Positions 50,729 through 59,397 of a stretch of DNA of 64,000 nucleotides are shown here, piece by piece. Position numbers and translations under genes: made by a program. Origin of the DNA: Amycolatopsis xylanica (GTDB lineage Bacteria; Actinomycetota; Actinomycetes; Mycobacteriales; Pseudonocardiaceae); contig NZ_FNON01000013.1 of NCBI RefSeq assembly GCF_900107045.1, forward strand, positions 62,001-126,000. Reading direction: 5' to 3'. Each line of letters opens with the position of its first letter. Within the stretch, counting starts at the first letter, position 1. The notes beneath the pieces are model-generated. The model saw only the letters and a list, made by a program, of their open reading frames with translations, had not been told where the DNA came from and searched no databases.

Positions 50729-50989
50729 GTACCCCCCTCTGTGTGAAAGAGATTTCCAGAACGGCGCGCGCCTCGAGCCCAACCAATGGGACGGAATTGA
50801 TTAGTCCACTGCCCTGGCGTGTGTCACCGAGCTCACCAAAGGCGAGGTGAATCGTCAAGTGCGTGCAACCGTGATGGAACACATCGGACGGGAACAGTGC
50901 GGCTCGTGCGCTTCATTGACCTTGCTGGCAAGCGCAATCTACGGTTGACGCCGGGCCAGGCACATCAATTCAAACCCAGGGGGCTCACA
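50729..50989. promoter_or_regulatory. divergent control region with candidate promoter
   Basis: This 261-nt spacer separates the radical SAM operon from the flavoprotein-ACP pair. A TTGACC (50916-50921) followed after 18 nt by TACGGT could serve the rightward genes. An octamer atcaattc occurs near 50966-50973 and in inverse orientation near 50796-50803, close to both starts, so it may be a shared regulator site. No gene is apparent. Confidence 0.35.
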
Positions 50990-52177
50990 ATGGGAGATCG
51001 TGCCGAGAAATTGGCCGCCGCATATCAAGCGGCGCGAACCACGCTTCCGGTGCTCGAACAACACGCGGCGACGACCGACCATTCCTCGGAATTCCCGGTC
51101 AAAGCCGTGGATGAACTGCGCGCCGCAGGTCTGATGGGGCTGTTGGTTCCGGTCGAGCACGGCGGCGCGGGCGGCGACCTCGGGGACCTCGTGGCCGTGG
51201 CGGGCCTGCTCGCCACCAAGTGCGTGTCCACCGCGTTGATCTGGGCGATGCACTGCCAGCAGGTCGACTGCGTGGTCCGCTTCGGACCTGAGCGGCTGTG
51301 TGCCGACCTGCTGCCGAGGATCGCGGCCGGTGACGTGTACCTCGCTTCCGTCACCACCGAGGCGGGCAAGGGCGGATACCTGTTCAGCAGTGAGGCTCCC
51401 GTGGTGAGTGCCGGTGACATGCTGGCGATCGACCGGCAGGCGCCGATCGTGACCGGAGGCAAGCACGCTGACGGCTTTCTGATCACCATGCGGGAGTCGC
51501 CGGATGCCGACGAGCGGCGGGTGACCCTGTGTTACGCCGACCGCGACCAGCTGACAGTGGAGACCACGGGCACCTGGGACACACTCGGCATGCGCGGCAC
51601 CGCGAGCGCCGGCATGCGGTTACGCGGCCAGGTCCCGGCGCACCAGGTGGTCGGCGAGCCCGGCGGATTTCGGGCGGTCGCGGCGGAAAGCATGATTCCC
51701 GCGGGGCACCTTGGCTGGTCCGCGGTGTGGCTGGGGGCGGCTCGGGCCGTGCTCTCGGACGTGCTCACCATGATGCGGGCCCAGGGCACGGACAAGGTAC
51801 CGGACCTGACAGCCGACCGGCTCGCCCGCGCCCGGATCGACGTCGAACTGGTCGCGTCCTACCTGGCGGCGGTGCGTGACGAGGTACGGGCGCACCGGCG
51901 TGCCGGGACGTCGCTGTCGGCCATGCCCACCCAGATCCATCTCAACAACCTCAAGGTCGCCGCGTCCGAACTGACGTTCCGCGCGGTCGACGGCCTGATG
52001 CAGGTCGCAGGCCTGACCAAGGGCTACCGGCGCGACTCGCCGATCCCAGTGGAACGGGTGTTCCGGGATCTGCGGTCCGCCGCGCTGAACTACAGCAACG
52101 ACCGCATCACCACGGCGACCGGCACGCTGTCCCTCCTCGACCGCGTCGTCACACTGGCGCCCGCCGACCTGATGTAG
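50990..52177 (+). CDS. acyl-CoA/acyl-ACP dehydrogenase-like flavoprotein
   Basis: This 395-residue protein has the acyl-CoA dehydrogenase fold: AAGLMGLLVPVEHGGAGGDL near residue 48, WDTLGMRGTASAGMRLRG near residue 200, and a C-terminal helical domain. It may oxidise a substrate held on the adjacent ACP, since the ACP gene follows by 32 nt in the same direction. The ATG at 50990 follows AGGGGG. Related enzymes make dehydro-, hydroxy- or amino-malonyl extender units or pyrroles; I cannot choose between them. Confidence 0.85.
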   Translation: MGDRAEKLAAAYQAARTTLPVLEQHAATTDHSSEFPVKAVDELRAAGLMGLLVPVEHGGAGGDLGDLVAVAGLLATKCVSTALIWAMHCQQVDCVVRFGPERLCADLLPRIAAGDVYLASVTTEAGKGGYLFSSEAPVVSAGDMLAIDRQAPIVTGGKHADGFLITMRESPDADERRVTLCYADRDQLTVETTGTWDTLGMRGTASAGMRLRGQVPAHQVVGEPGGFRAVAAESMIPAGHLGWSAVWLGAARAVLSDVLTMMRAQGTDKVPDLTADRLARARIDVELVASYLAAVRDEVRAHRRAGTSLSAMPTQIHLNNLKVAASELTFRAVDGLMQVAGLTKGYRRDSPIPVERVFRDLRSAALNYSNDRITTATGTLSLLDRVVTLAPADLM

Positions 52178-52209
52178 GTGTACCCACCACGGCCACGAAG
52201 GGAACGCAG

Positions 52210-52470
52210 TTGTCCGAAGAGCAATGGTCGGCGGCATTCCGGGAAATCCTGATCCGGCACCTGCCGATGGCCGAAGCGATGGTCGAGCCGGACGCCGCTC
52301 TCGCGGGCCTGGGACTCGACTCACTCGGCACGGTGAACCTCGTGCTGGAACTCGAGGATTCGCTCGGCGTCTCCATCCCGGACGAACTGCTCGTCAGGGA
52401 GACCTTCCTCTCAGCGGCGACGCTGTGGACGGCGGTATCCGGCCTGCTCATGGAGCCTGGCCACACTTGA
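52210..52470 (+). CDS. acyl/peptidyl carrier protein 1
   Basis: This 86-residue carrier protein has the phosphopantetheine serine (Ser38) in LAGLGLDSLGTVNLVLELE. The start is TTG with AAGGGAAC upstream. It is paired with the flavoprotein at 50990, so the flavoprotein probably acts on substrates tethered here. The adenylation enzymes at 41434 or 59398 are possible loaders. Confidence 0.88.
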   Translation: MSEEQWSAAFREILIRHLPMAEAMVEPDAALAGLGLDSLGTVNLVLELEDSLGVSIPDELLVRETFLSAATLWTAVSGLLMEPGHT

Positions 52471-52506
52471 CACTCGCTTCTTCGGCCACGCCGTCGCTGC
52501 CGGATG

Positions 52507-52539
52507 AATCGCCCGGTCCTCTATGCGGACCGGGCGATT
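52507..52539. terminator. bidirectional intrinsic terminator between the two carrier protein genes
   Basis: aatcgcccggtcc and ggaccgggcgatt form a perfect 13-bp stem with a 7-nt loop. A/T ends on both sides give short U-tracts in each direction. It separates two convergent ACP genes. Confidence 0.8.
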
Positions 52540-52779
52540 TCAGTTCGCGAACCTGCCGACAACGTCCAATGTGGACTTCACCGTGGCGAACGTGTCCCCC
52601 ACCAGGTACTCGTCGGGCAGGGTGATGTCCAGCTCGGTCTCGAGCAGCACCACCAGTTCCACCACCCGCATCGAATCCATGCCCATCTCCCACAACGGGG
52701 CGTTCGGCGGCAGCTGGGCATCCGGTGCGATGCCACAGACCTTGCGGATCGCTGCGGTCACCGCGTCCTCGTCAACCAC
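52540..52779 (-). CDS. acyl/peptidyl carrier protein 2
   Basis: This 79-residue carrier protein has Ser36 in WEMGMDSMRVVELVVLLE as the phosphopantetheine site. The GTG start has GAGGGA upstream and overlaps the end of the decarboxylase gene by 8 nt. That coupling suggests the decarboxylase acts on an amino acid bound to this carrier, as BtrK does on BtrI and VinO on VinL. Confidence 0.88.
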   Translation of the reverse strand: MVDEDAVTAAIRKVCGIAPDAQLPPNAPLWEMGMDSMRVVELVVLLETELDITLPDEYLVGDTFATVKSTLDVVGRFAN

Positions 52780-53974
52780 AGAAATCCCTCACCATCGTCA
52801 CTCGCGTTGCACCGATCACTTCGGCTCCGTCCACAATGACCTCGGCGGGCAACCGGCGGGACAGAAAACCGACCGCACTGGCGGACAGGCCGTAAGCGCC
52901 CACATTCGGGATTCTGACCAGGTCTCCTGGCATGACGTCCAGCAGCAGTTCCCTGTTCAGCACGTCGAAGGGCGTGCACAGCGGCCCCGTCACCGTCACC
53001 GGCCGTCGTACGCCCGCCGGGGAACGACGGTGCACAACCTCGACATCCAGCGGCGCGGGCAAGGTGCGTCCGCTGGCCTGCAACCCCGCGACACAGTTCA
53101 CGCCCGCGTCGAGGATGACGTACTCCCGGCCATGGGAAGACTTCACATCCAGCACGCTCGCGTACAGGCTGCCCGCGGTCGCGGCGAGGAACCTGCCGGA
53201 TTCGAAGACGAGTCGCGCGTCCGCGGGCGTCGCGGCGAGTTCGGCCGCCAAGGCCGCACGCAGCTCCGTCAAACCGAGCTCGCCTGGCCTGCCGAAGGGC
53301 GCCGGGAAGCCACCGCCCAGATCCACTATGGACGGCCGGAAGCCCCACTTTCGCGTCACCTCACCGACGAACCGGACCACCTCGCCCGCGGTGGCGGCGA
53401 GCACGCGCAGATCTGCCTGGTTGGACATCGCGTAGGACTGGAACCCGACCACGTCGCCGGCGCCGAGGTCGTGGGTGGACCACGAGGCCAGCACGTCGGC
53501 GTCATCAACGCCGAATTGACTGGGCCTGCCCGACATCGCCAACGAGGCGCCCTGATGCGCGGACGACACGTTGACCCGCAGGAGTATTCCGGCGAACCCG
53601 CCGACCGCGCGGGCTTCGGCCAGCTCGCGGAAGCTCTCCACGGTCACGTAGCCACTCCACCGCTTGGCGAATTCCACGAGCTGGTCCCGGGTTTTGCCGG
53701 GGCCGGAGTAGATGACCGACGTCGCGGGCGTGCCGTCCGGGATCGATGACCACTCCCCCGCACTGCTCACCTCCGCCCCGAGGCCCTCGGCCAGGCAAGT
53801 GCTCACGATCGCAGGATGGGGATTGGCTTTCAACGAGTAGAAGACCCGGGCTTCGGCGGGCAGCTCGGCCCGGAGCAGTGCCGCCGCGGACCGGACGCGC
53901 GCCAGGTCGTAGACATACAGCGGAGTGCCCCATCGTGCGGCCAGATCACGCAGCTGGTCCTGGGAAAGCGGCAT
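52772..53974 (-). CDS. PLP-dependent decarboxylase (DAP/ornithine decarboxylase fold III)
   Basis: This 400-residue enzyme has the PLP lysine in ARVFYSLKANPHPAIV near residue 49, the phosphate-binding HDLGAG...GGGFPAPFG region, and GPLCTPFDVLNREL with the catalytic Cys. It is of normal length. Free amino acids such as diaminopimelate are the classical substrates, but its 8-nt overlap with a carrier protein gene suggests a carrier-bound amino acid. The product would be an amine-bearing thioester such as a beta- or gamma-amino acyl unit. Confidence 0.87.
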   Translation of the reverse strand: MPLSQDQLRDLAARWGTPLYVYDLARVRSAAALLRAELPAEARVFYSLKANPHPAIVSTCLAEGLGAEVSSAGEWSSIPDGTPATSVIYSGPGKTRDQLVEFAKRWSGYVTVESFRELAEARAVGGFAGILLRVNVSSAHQGASLAMSGRPSQFGVDDADVLASWSTHDLGAGDVVGFQSYAMSNQADLRVLAATAGEVVRFVGEVTRKWGFRPSIVDLGGGFPAPFGRPGELGLTELRAALAAELAATPADARLVFESGRFLAATAGSLYASVLDVKSSHGREYVILDAGVNCVAGLQASGRTLPAPLDVEVVHRRSPAGVRRPVTVTGPLCTPFDVLNRELLLDVMPGDLVRIPNVGAYGLSASAVGFLSRRLPAEVIVDGAEVIGATRVTMVRDFCG

Positions 53975-54081
53975 GTCAGCTCTCCCCGGCCGAGGAACGA
54001 TGAATCGCCATACATTCCTTCCCTATGCTCGAATACAAAACGCATCAAGGCTCGAACCGATATATGGCGAGATCGGATCGA

Positions 54082-54110
54082 CGTTAAGTCACATTGTCGG
54101 GAAGTGTCAA
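54082..54110 (-). promoter_or_regulatory. candidate promoter of the decarboxylase-ACP operon
   Basis: TTGACA, 17 nt, TTAACG on the minus strand. It lies just past the condensation-type gene in an AT-richer spacer (53975-54117), about 100 nt before the ATG at 53974. The -10 is weak. Confidence 0.4.
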
Positions 54111-54117
54111 GAAACGA

Positions 54118-55485
54118 TCAGCTGATGTGCAACTGTCCGGGATCGACAGTTGCACAGCCGAGCAGGTCGGCGAGCACACTCTGGACCTCGGCGGCGGGAA
54201 TGTCACGTTCGGCGGTGGTGACCACCAGCCATTCGATCGTCCGCAGCCACGCTTCGGCCTCGTCGAGGGACAACCGCGTGGTGTCGACCCGGACGCGCAG
54301 CACGAACTGGCTGTCCGCGGGGAAGGCATCCACGTAGAAGCCCAGATTCTCGTGATGCGTGCTGTCGTACCACTCGAACGTCGTCGGACCGGGGCCGTCC
54401 TCGGCACGCGGACCGCGGCGCGGTACCCCGGCCAGCAGGTTCACGATGATCGCCGACCCCAGTTTGTCGAAGCAGACGCCCCGGTCCCGCTCGAACCGGG
54501 CGCACAGAGCACGCATCGCGGCCGGCGCGTACCGCGCGACCTGGACAGACCGCATCGACTCGGCACCTGCCGCGCGCATGGTCTCCGTGACGGTGCCCTT
54601 GATCGGCAGGTGGAGGATGGCCTCTTGGGAGAGCGGGCCGGGATATTCGCGGTCGCCCTGGGTGAACCTGTTGCTGGATATGGTGAACAGCAGCGCCGAA
54701 TCGAGCCCTGCCCGTGCGCTGGACACCGCGGCGAGCGCGCCGCAGAGCATCCCCGCCCAGCCGAGCCGCTTCTTCCTGGACAACAGCTCCAGCCCGTCGA
54801 GCAAGGCCGCCGACCGCAGTTCGCCGTACCAAAAGCGAACCGCGTCCGGGCGGCGGCGGTCCCGCAGCCAGGTGGTGGGCGGACAGTCCGCGTACCGGAC
54901 CGCGGCGAACGCCACCGCCCGTCGCTCCATCGCCTCGCCTTCGCTGGAGTTCTCGAGCGCGGCCAGGTCGATCGGCGACTTCGTGGCAGGCAGGTCACCG
55001 GCCAAGGGGAAATCGGCCAGGTCGTCAGCCAATATCTGCCGGCCCCAGCCATCGGTGGCGAAATGGCTGACCCGCATGATCAGCTGGACCACCAGTCCCT
55101 CGTTCAGGAGCAGCAGCGGTCTGCAGAAATCGGTGGGCGTCGTCCCCGAGGCCGTCTCCCACAGGCGGCCCCACTCAGCGCCGGCGTCCTCGAAAAGACG
55201 CACCGGCACCGTGCCCTCCGCACGAACGCGTTGCACAGGCGTGCCGTCCGGCAGGACGGTGATCGACGAGCGCAACACCGGATGGCGCAGCAGGAAACGG
55301 CGCACGAGGTCGACGGCCGTCGTCACGGGAAGTGGTTCGGGGAAATCCCGCTGGACTGCCATGTCCCAGGAGGCGCAGTCCCCTCCCGTGGCAAGAATCG
55401 CCTCCCACATGAAGCGCTGCGCCCAGGTCAGCGGCCCTTCACCGGCACCGGCACCCGCCGTGTAGGCACACTCGACGACCGTCAT
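54118..55485 (-). CDS. stand-alone condensation-type (NRPS C-domain-like) enzyme
   Basis: This 455-residue protein resembles a free NRPS condensation domain. GPLTWAQRFMWEAILATGG is the C1-like opening. MRVSHFATDGWGRQILADDL carries the HxxxDG active site (first His of HHxxxDG is Ser), with the catalytic His kept. There is no carrier or adenylation domain. It could form the amide between units carried by the two ACPs or release a product with a free amine. GGAAGG precedes the ATG at 55485. It is divergent from the GH2 gene. Confidence 0.8.
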   Translation of the reverse strand: MTVVECAYTAGAGAGEGPLTWAQRFMWEAILATGGDCASWDMAVQRDFPEPLPVTTAVDLVRRFLLRHPVLRSSITVLPDGTPVQRVRAEGTVPVRLFEDAGAEWGRLWETASGTTPTDFCRPLLLLNEGLVVQLIMRVSHFATDGWGRQILADDLADFPLAGDLPATKSPIDLAALENSSEGEAMERRAVAFAAVRYADCPPTTWLRDRRRPDAVRFWYGELRSAALLDGLELLSRKKRLGWAGMLCGALAAVSSARAGLDSALLFTISSNRFTQGDREYPGPLSQEAILHLPIKGTVTETMRAAGAESMRSVQVARYAPAAMRALCARFERDRGVCFDKLGSAIIVNLLAGVPRRGPRAEDGPGPTTFEWYDSTHHENLGFYVDAFPADSQFVLRVRVDTTRLSLDEAEAWLRTIEWLVVTTAERDIPAAEVQSVLADLLGCATVDPGQLHIS

Positions 55486-55725
55486 CGCACGCCTTCCGGT
55501 TCGCCCATCTGGTGCAACCCCCACTCCTTGGTTCGCCATCCACCGGATGACCATGCCCGGGGAGGACAGAAGGCGATTCATCCGGCACCCATCCAAATAC
55601 CGGATTCGGCTACGTGTCAACGATCCCCGAGTATTCTCCGCGCGCCAGCACTCACGACCTTGACCCCGCCGCACTGGCCTGTAATGTTCGTCATCCCTTT
55701 ACCGAGACCGCAGATGGGGATCCGC

Positions 55726-58521
55726 ATGAGGTTGTCTCGTAAGTGGATCAGCTTCTTTTCAGCCGTGGTGACCGGGGTGGCACTTCTTTCCGCTCCGCCG
55801 CTGGATGCCACGGAAAGCACGTCGCAGGGTTTCGGCGAACTGGTGCACGGCTGGAAAATCCAGTCCTCCTCGGTGGCCACCGAGACCGGAGACGTGGTGT
55901 CCCGGCCCGGCTACTCCACCGCGGGCTGGCTGCGGGTCTCCCAGCCGGAGACCGTGATGGCGGGCCTGCTGGAGAATGGCAGGTATCCGGACATCTTCAC
56001 GTCCAAAAACCTCGCCGGGGTGCCGACCGCCCAGTTCAAGCCGAATTGGTGGTACCGCGACGAGGTGACTGTCCACCCTGGACACGGTCAGCACCAGTTC
56101 CTGCTGATGCACGGCGTGCTCGGCCGCGCGAACCTGTGGGTCAACGGCAGGAAAGTCGCGGACCAGTCACAGCTGCAGGGCGCCTACTCACGACTGGAAT
56201 ACGACCTCACACCACTTTTGCGCGACGGCAAGAACGTCATCGCACTAGACATTTTCCACAATGACAGCGAAAGCGAGTTCGAGGCGCCCGAGCAGCGCGG
56301 CACCGGCGACAAGACCAGCCAGCTGACACTCGACATGGTCGACTGGAACCCGGCCGCACCGGACCATTGGACCGGTTTGCAGTTCGCACCGGAACTGATC
56401 CAAGACGGCGTTGTCTCCCTGCGCAACGCCCATGTGCTGCAAAAGAACACGCCGGACATGAGCGCGTCCGACCTGACGATCAAGGCGGATCTGCGCAACA
56501 ACACCGACGCCGACCAGGTGGTCGACCTGTTCGGTTCCGTCACCCGGCCGGGTACCGCACTGCCGAGTCATCAGCGTGTGACAGTGCGGGCGAACACCAC
56601 GAAACCGGTCTCTTTGCCTACGAGCCACCTGCGGAGTCCCGAGGTGTGGTGGCCGTACCAGATGGGCGCGCAACCCCTGTACCACATGAATCTTCTCGCC
56701 TTTTCCGGCTTGTCCGTCGTAGGCGAACACTCGGAGGACTTCGGCATCCGCACGGTCACCTCGGCCCTGACGCCGGTCGTCCCCGGAAAGACGCTGGCGC
56801 CGGATGGATACCGGCAGTTCGCGATCAACGGCGTGCCGTTCGTCGTCCGCGGTGGCGGCTGGTCGCAGGAGATGTTCCTGCGCTACTCGGCCCAGAACAC
56901 ACGAGACCAGCTCGAGTACATCAAGAACATCGGCCTGAACACCATCCGTTTCGAAGGGAACTTCCCACCGGACGACATGTTCCGGCAAATGGACCGGATG
57001 GGCATCTTGGCGATGCCAGGCTGGCAATGTTGTGACAAGTGGGAGCACACCGGGTGGAACGAGGAGATCAAAGCGAGCGCAGCCAATCAGGCCGGAGCCG
57101 TGGCCACCTGGCTGCGTGACCATCCGAGCGTGTTCTCCTACTTCCAGGGCAGCGACAATGAGCCCGACCCGGAAAAGGAAGCGATCTTCCTGACCGCGTT
57201 CGAGGCCGCGGAGTGGTCCGTTCCGCAGATCGCGTCGGCCGAGTACAAGGCTTCCGCACGACTCGGGCAAGCCGGTGCCAAGGAGGGCCCGTACAACTAC
57301 TCACCTCCCTCGTACTGGTGGAACAACGGGCCGGAGATGAACAAGGGCGGCGACTACACCAACGCAGGCGGCTCGTTCGGCTTCAACACCGAAACCAGTT
57401 CCGGCTCGACGATCCCCACACAGGACTCCCTCAGGCGGTTCCTCACCCCGGCCGAACAAAGCGAGGTCTGGGACATCAGCTCGACCAACGGCAGGACCAG
57501 CGGCCCGGACATCTTCCACACGAGCCACTTCAATCCCTACACCGCGGTCGGCAGGCTCGGCAAGTACAACACTCCACTGTGGAATCGCTACGGCCACTGG
57601 ACCGACATGATGTCCTACCAGCGCATTGCCCAGGCCGGCGGTTACGAGGTGACTCGCGCGCAGTTCGAGGCTTACCTCGGGCACTCGAAAGACCCGGCCA
57701 ACCCGAGCACCGGACTGATCTACTGGCAGATGAACAAGGCCTGGCCCTCGCTTCAATGGGAACTCTACGGTTACGACTTCGACCAGTCAGGCACGTACTT
57801 CGGCGCCAAGATGGCGAACGAACCGGTCCACATCATGTACGCCTACGATGACGGCTCGGTCAAGGTGGCGAACCTGACGGGCAGGCCCCAGTCCGATCTG
57901 CACGCCACCGCTCAGATCATCGACCTCGACGGCACCGTACGGCAAACCCTGCGAGCAGACGTCCCCAGTCTGTCCACTCAGGACGTACAGAGCGTACTCA
58001 AGCCGATGGTGCCGCCGGACATCTCGTCGACCTATTTCCTGAAGCTCCAGCTGAACCAAGGCGACCGCGAGATAAGCCGTAACGTGTACTGGCTGTCGAC
58101 GAAACCCGACAAGGTCGATTACGCCAAGACGATCGGTGACTGGGGCGGAGCCGAGTTCCAGCCCGGCGGCTATGCCGACCTGACCGGCTTGCAGAGCCTG
58201 CCGCCCGCCCAGGTCGAGTTCGACGCGCAGACCCGCCGGGACGGCGACGACCTCGTCACGTCGGTGACCGTGCGGAACGTGTCCGCTCGGCCGACGGTCG
58301 CGTTCATGGTGCGCGCCGACATCCGGCGCGGCGCCGACGGCCGCCCCTCGGCGGGCGACAACCAGGTGCTGCCCATCCAGTGGAGCCAGAACGACCTGAC
58401 GCTGTGGCCGGGAGAAACCCAGACCGTCACCGCCCGATACCGAGCAGCACAGTTGCGCGGTGCGCGGCCCGTGGTGACCCTGGCCGGGTGGAATGTGCCG
58501 GAGGCCGCGATCGGAGGATGA
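55726..58521 (+). CDS. secreted GH2 exo-beta-glucosaminidase-like hydrolase
   Basis: This 931-residue protein has a Sec signal (RKWISFFSAVVTGVALLSA) and GH2 architecture: a jelly-roll domain, Ig-like domains and a TIM barrel. The acid/base Glu479 lies in YFQGSDNEPDPEKE and the nucleophile Glu556 in FGFNTETSSGSTIP. This pattern and spacing match exo-beta-D-glucosaminidase CsxA of Amycolatopsis. I chose ATG 55726 (GGGGA upstream), with ATG 55714 as alternative. It sits between the free C-domain and a PIG-L gene, so it may trim an aminosugar from the exported product. Confidence 0.85.
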   Translation: MRLSRKWISFFSAVVTGVALLSAPPLDATESTSQGFGELVHGWKIQSSSVATETGDVVSRPGYSTAGWLRVSQPETVMAGLLENGRYPDIFTSKNLAGVPTAQFKPNWWYRDEVTVHPGHGQHQFLLMHGVLGRANLWVNGRKVADQSQLQGAYSRLEYDLTPLLRDGKNVIALDIFHNDSESEFEAPEQRGTGDKTSQLTLDMVDWNPAAPDHWTGLQFAPELIQDGVVSLRNAHVLQKNTPDMSASDLTIKADLRNNTDADQVVDLFGSVTRPGTALPSHQRVTVRANTTKPVSLPTSHLRSPEVWWPYQMGAQPLYHMNLLAFSGLSVVGEHSEDFGIRTVTSALTPVVPGKTLAPDGYRQFAINGVPFVVRGGGWSQEMFLRYSAQNTRDQLEYIKNIGLNTIRFEGNFPPDDMFRQMDRMGILAMPGWQCCDKWEHTGWNEEIKASAANQAGAVATWLRDHPSVFSYFQGSDNEPDPEKEAIFLTAFEAAEWSVPQIASAEYKASARLGQAGAKEGPYNYSPPSYWWNNGPEMNKGGDYTNAGGSFGFNTETSSGSTIPTQDSLRRFLTPAEQSEVWDISSTNGRTSGPDIFHTSHFNPYTAVGRLGKYNTPLWNRYGHWTDMMSYQRIAQAGGYEVTRAQFEAYLGHSKDPANPSTGLIYWQMNKAWPSLQWELYGYDFDQSGTYFGAKMANEPVHIMYAYDDGSVKVANLTGRPQSDLHATAQIIDLDGTVRQTLRADVPSLSTQDVQSVLKPMVPPDISSTYFLKLQLNQGDREISRNVYWLSTKPDKVDYAKTIGDWGGAEFQPGGYADLTGLQSLPPAQVEFDAQTRRDGDDLVTSVTVRNVSARPTVAFMVRADIRRGADGRPSAGDNQVLPIQWSQNDLTLWPGETQTVTARYRAAQLRGARPVVTLAGWNVPEAAIGG

Positions 58522-58535
58522 CCCACGTGGCCGGT

Positions 58536-58563
58536 GTTCCCGGCGGTGAGCACCGCCGGGAAC
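58536..58563. terminator. hairpin terminator between GH2 and PIG-L genes
   Basis: gttcccggcggtg and caccgccgggaac make a perfect 13-bp stem with a 2-nt loop between convergent genes. There is no clear T-run. Confidence 0.7.
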
Positions 58564-58582
58564 GCCCACCACCGCCGCACGG

Positions 58583-59326
58583 TCACTGTCCGGAGACAGC
58601 CAGCTCCCAGGCCAGTTCGTAGCGGAAGAAGGACTGCCAGCGGCGGGTGTCATCCGGAGTGAGGACCAGGGCCGGCAGCTGGGAGCGATAGCACAGAACC
58701 GCTCGTTCCTTGGCGCGTTTCAGGTCCTCGGTGAGTTCGAAGACCCGCTCAGTGAGCTGAGAACGGTCGAAGCCGCAGGCCACGAGCTCTTCGTTGATCC
58801 AGAAGTCCACGTCGAGGTAAGGCGGATTGTCCACTCCGGTCGCTCGGGACGGCCAGCCGAAGCGGAGTGCGTAGGGCAGATCCGCGTAGACGAACACCGC
58901 GGGCGCGGCCGGCCCCTCCCGGAGCGCGGCGAGTACGGCGTCGCGCAGCAGGGCGTGATCCGGATGGTCTCCGATGCCGGCAGGCAGCCAGATTTCGGCC
59001 GATTCGGCCAGATAGGGCCGTAGCTTGGCGATCAGCTCTCGCTGGTCCAGCTCGCCATCACGGTATTGGTCCTCGGGTTCGGGCAAACGGACCGACGCAC
59101 AGCCGAGTGCCGCGACCGCGCGTTCGTCTTCGGCGAGCCGCTCGGCGTAGCGTTCCGCCGAGCTACTGGCGCGAGTGATCTTGTCCCACCTGGTGCGGTC
59201 GATGGACGCGGGCGGTGGACCCGCGAACACTGTGACGACCCGGGCTCGCGGGCGGCTCAGCTGCGCCGCCGCGGAAAGCACCGCGTCGTCGAGATGGGCG
59301 GAGAATATCGTTGCGCTGAAGGTCAT
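58583..59326 (-). CDS. PIG-L/LmbE family deacetylase, paralogue 2
   Basis: This 247-residue protein is the sister of the PIG-L protein at 37385-38137. It has ATIFSAHLDDAVLSAAAQLS and GIGDHPDHALLRDAVLAAL, and it shares VFVYADLPYALRFGWPSR exactly. Both use Leu in place of Pro in the AHPDD motif. AGGTGGG precedes the ATG at 59326. It follows the AMP-ligase gene by 71 nt and converges with the GH2 gene. Two copies in one region suggest two deacetylation steps or a recent duplication that spread to two operons. Confidence 0.87.
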   Translation of the reverse strand: MTFSATIFSAHLDDAVLSAAAQLSRPRARVVTVFAGPPPASIDRTRWDKITRASSSAERYAERLAEDERAVAALGCASVRLPEPEDQYRDGELDQRELIAKLRPYLAESAEIWLPAGIGDHPDHALLRDAVLAALREGPAAPAVFVYADLPYALRFGWPSRATGVDNPPYLDVDFWINEELVACGFDRSQLTERVFELTEDLKRAKERAVLCYRSQLPALVLTPDDTRRWQSFFRYELAWELAVSGQ

Positions 59327-59397
59327 ATCCCACCTAGGTCTCTTCCGGCATCGCCGGCGTGTGCAAGCTCTCGGCCGTGACGTGGCCGCGTGGCATG

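Noticed and set aside
54094..55725. A 544-codon upstream extension of the GH2 reading frame
   Set aside because: It lies opposite the condensation-type gene and shows shadow composition. The signal peptide and ribosome binding site place the real start at 55726.
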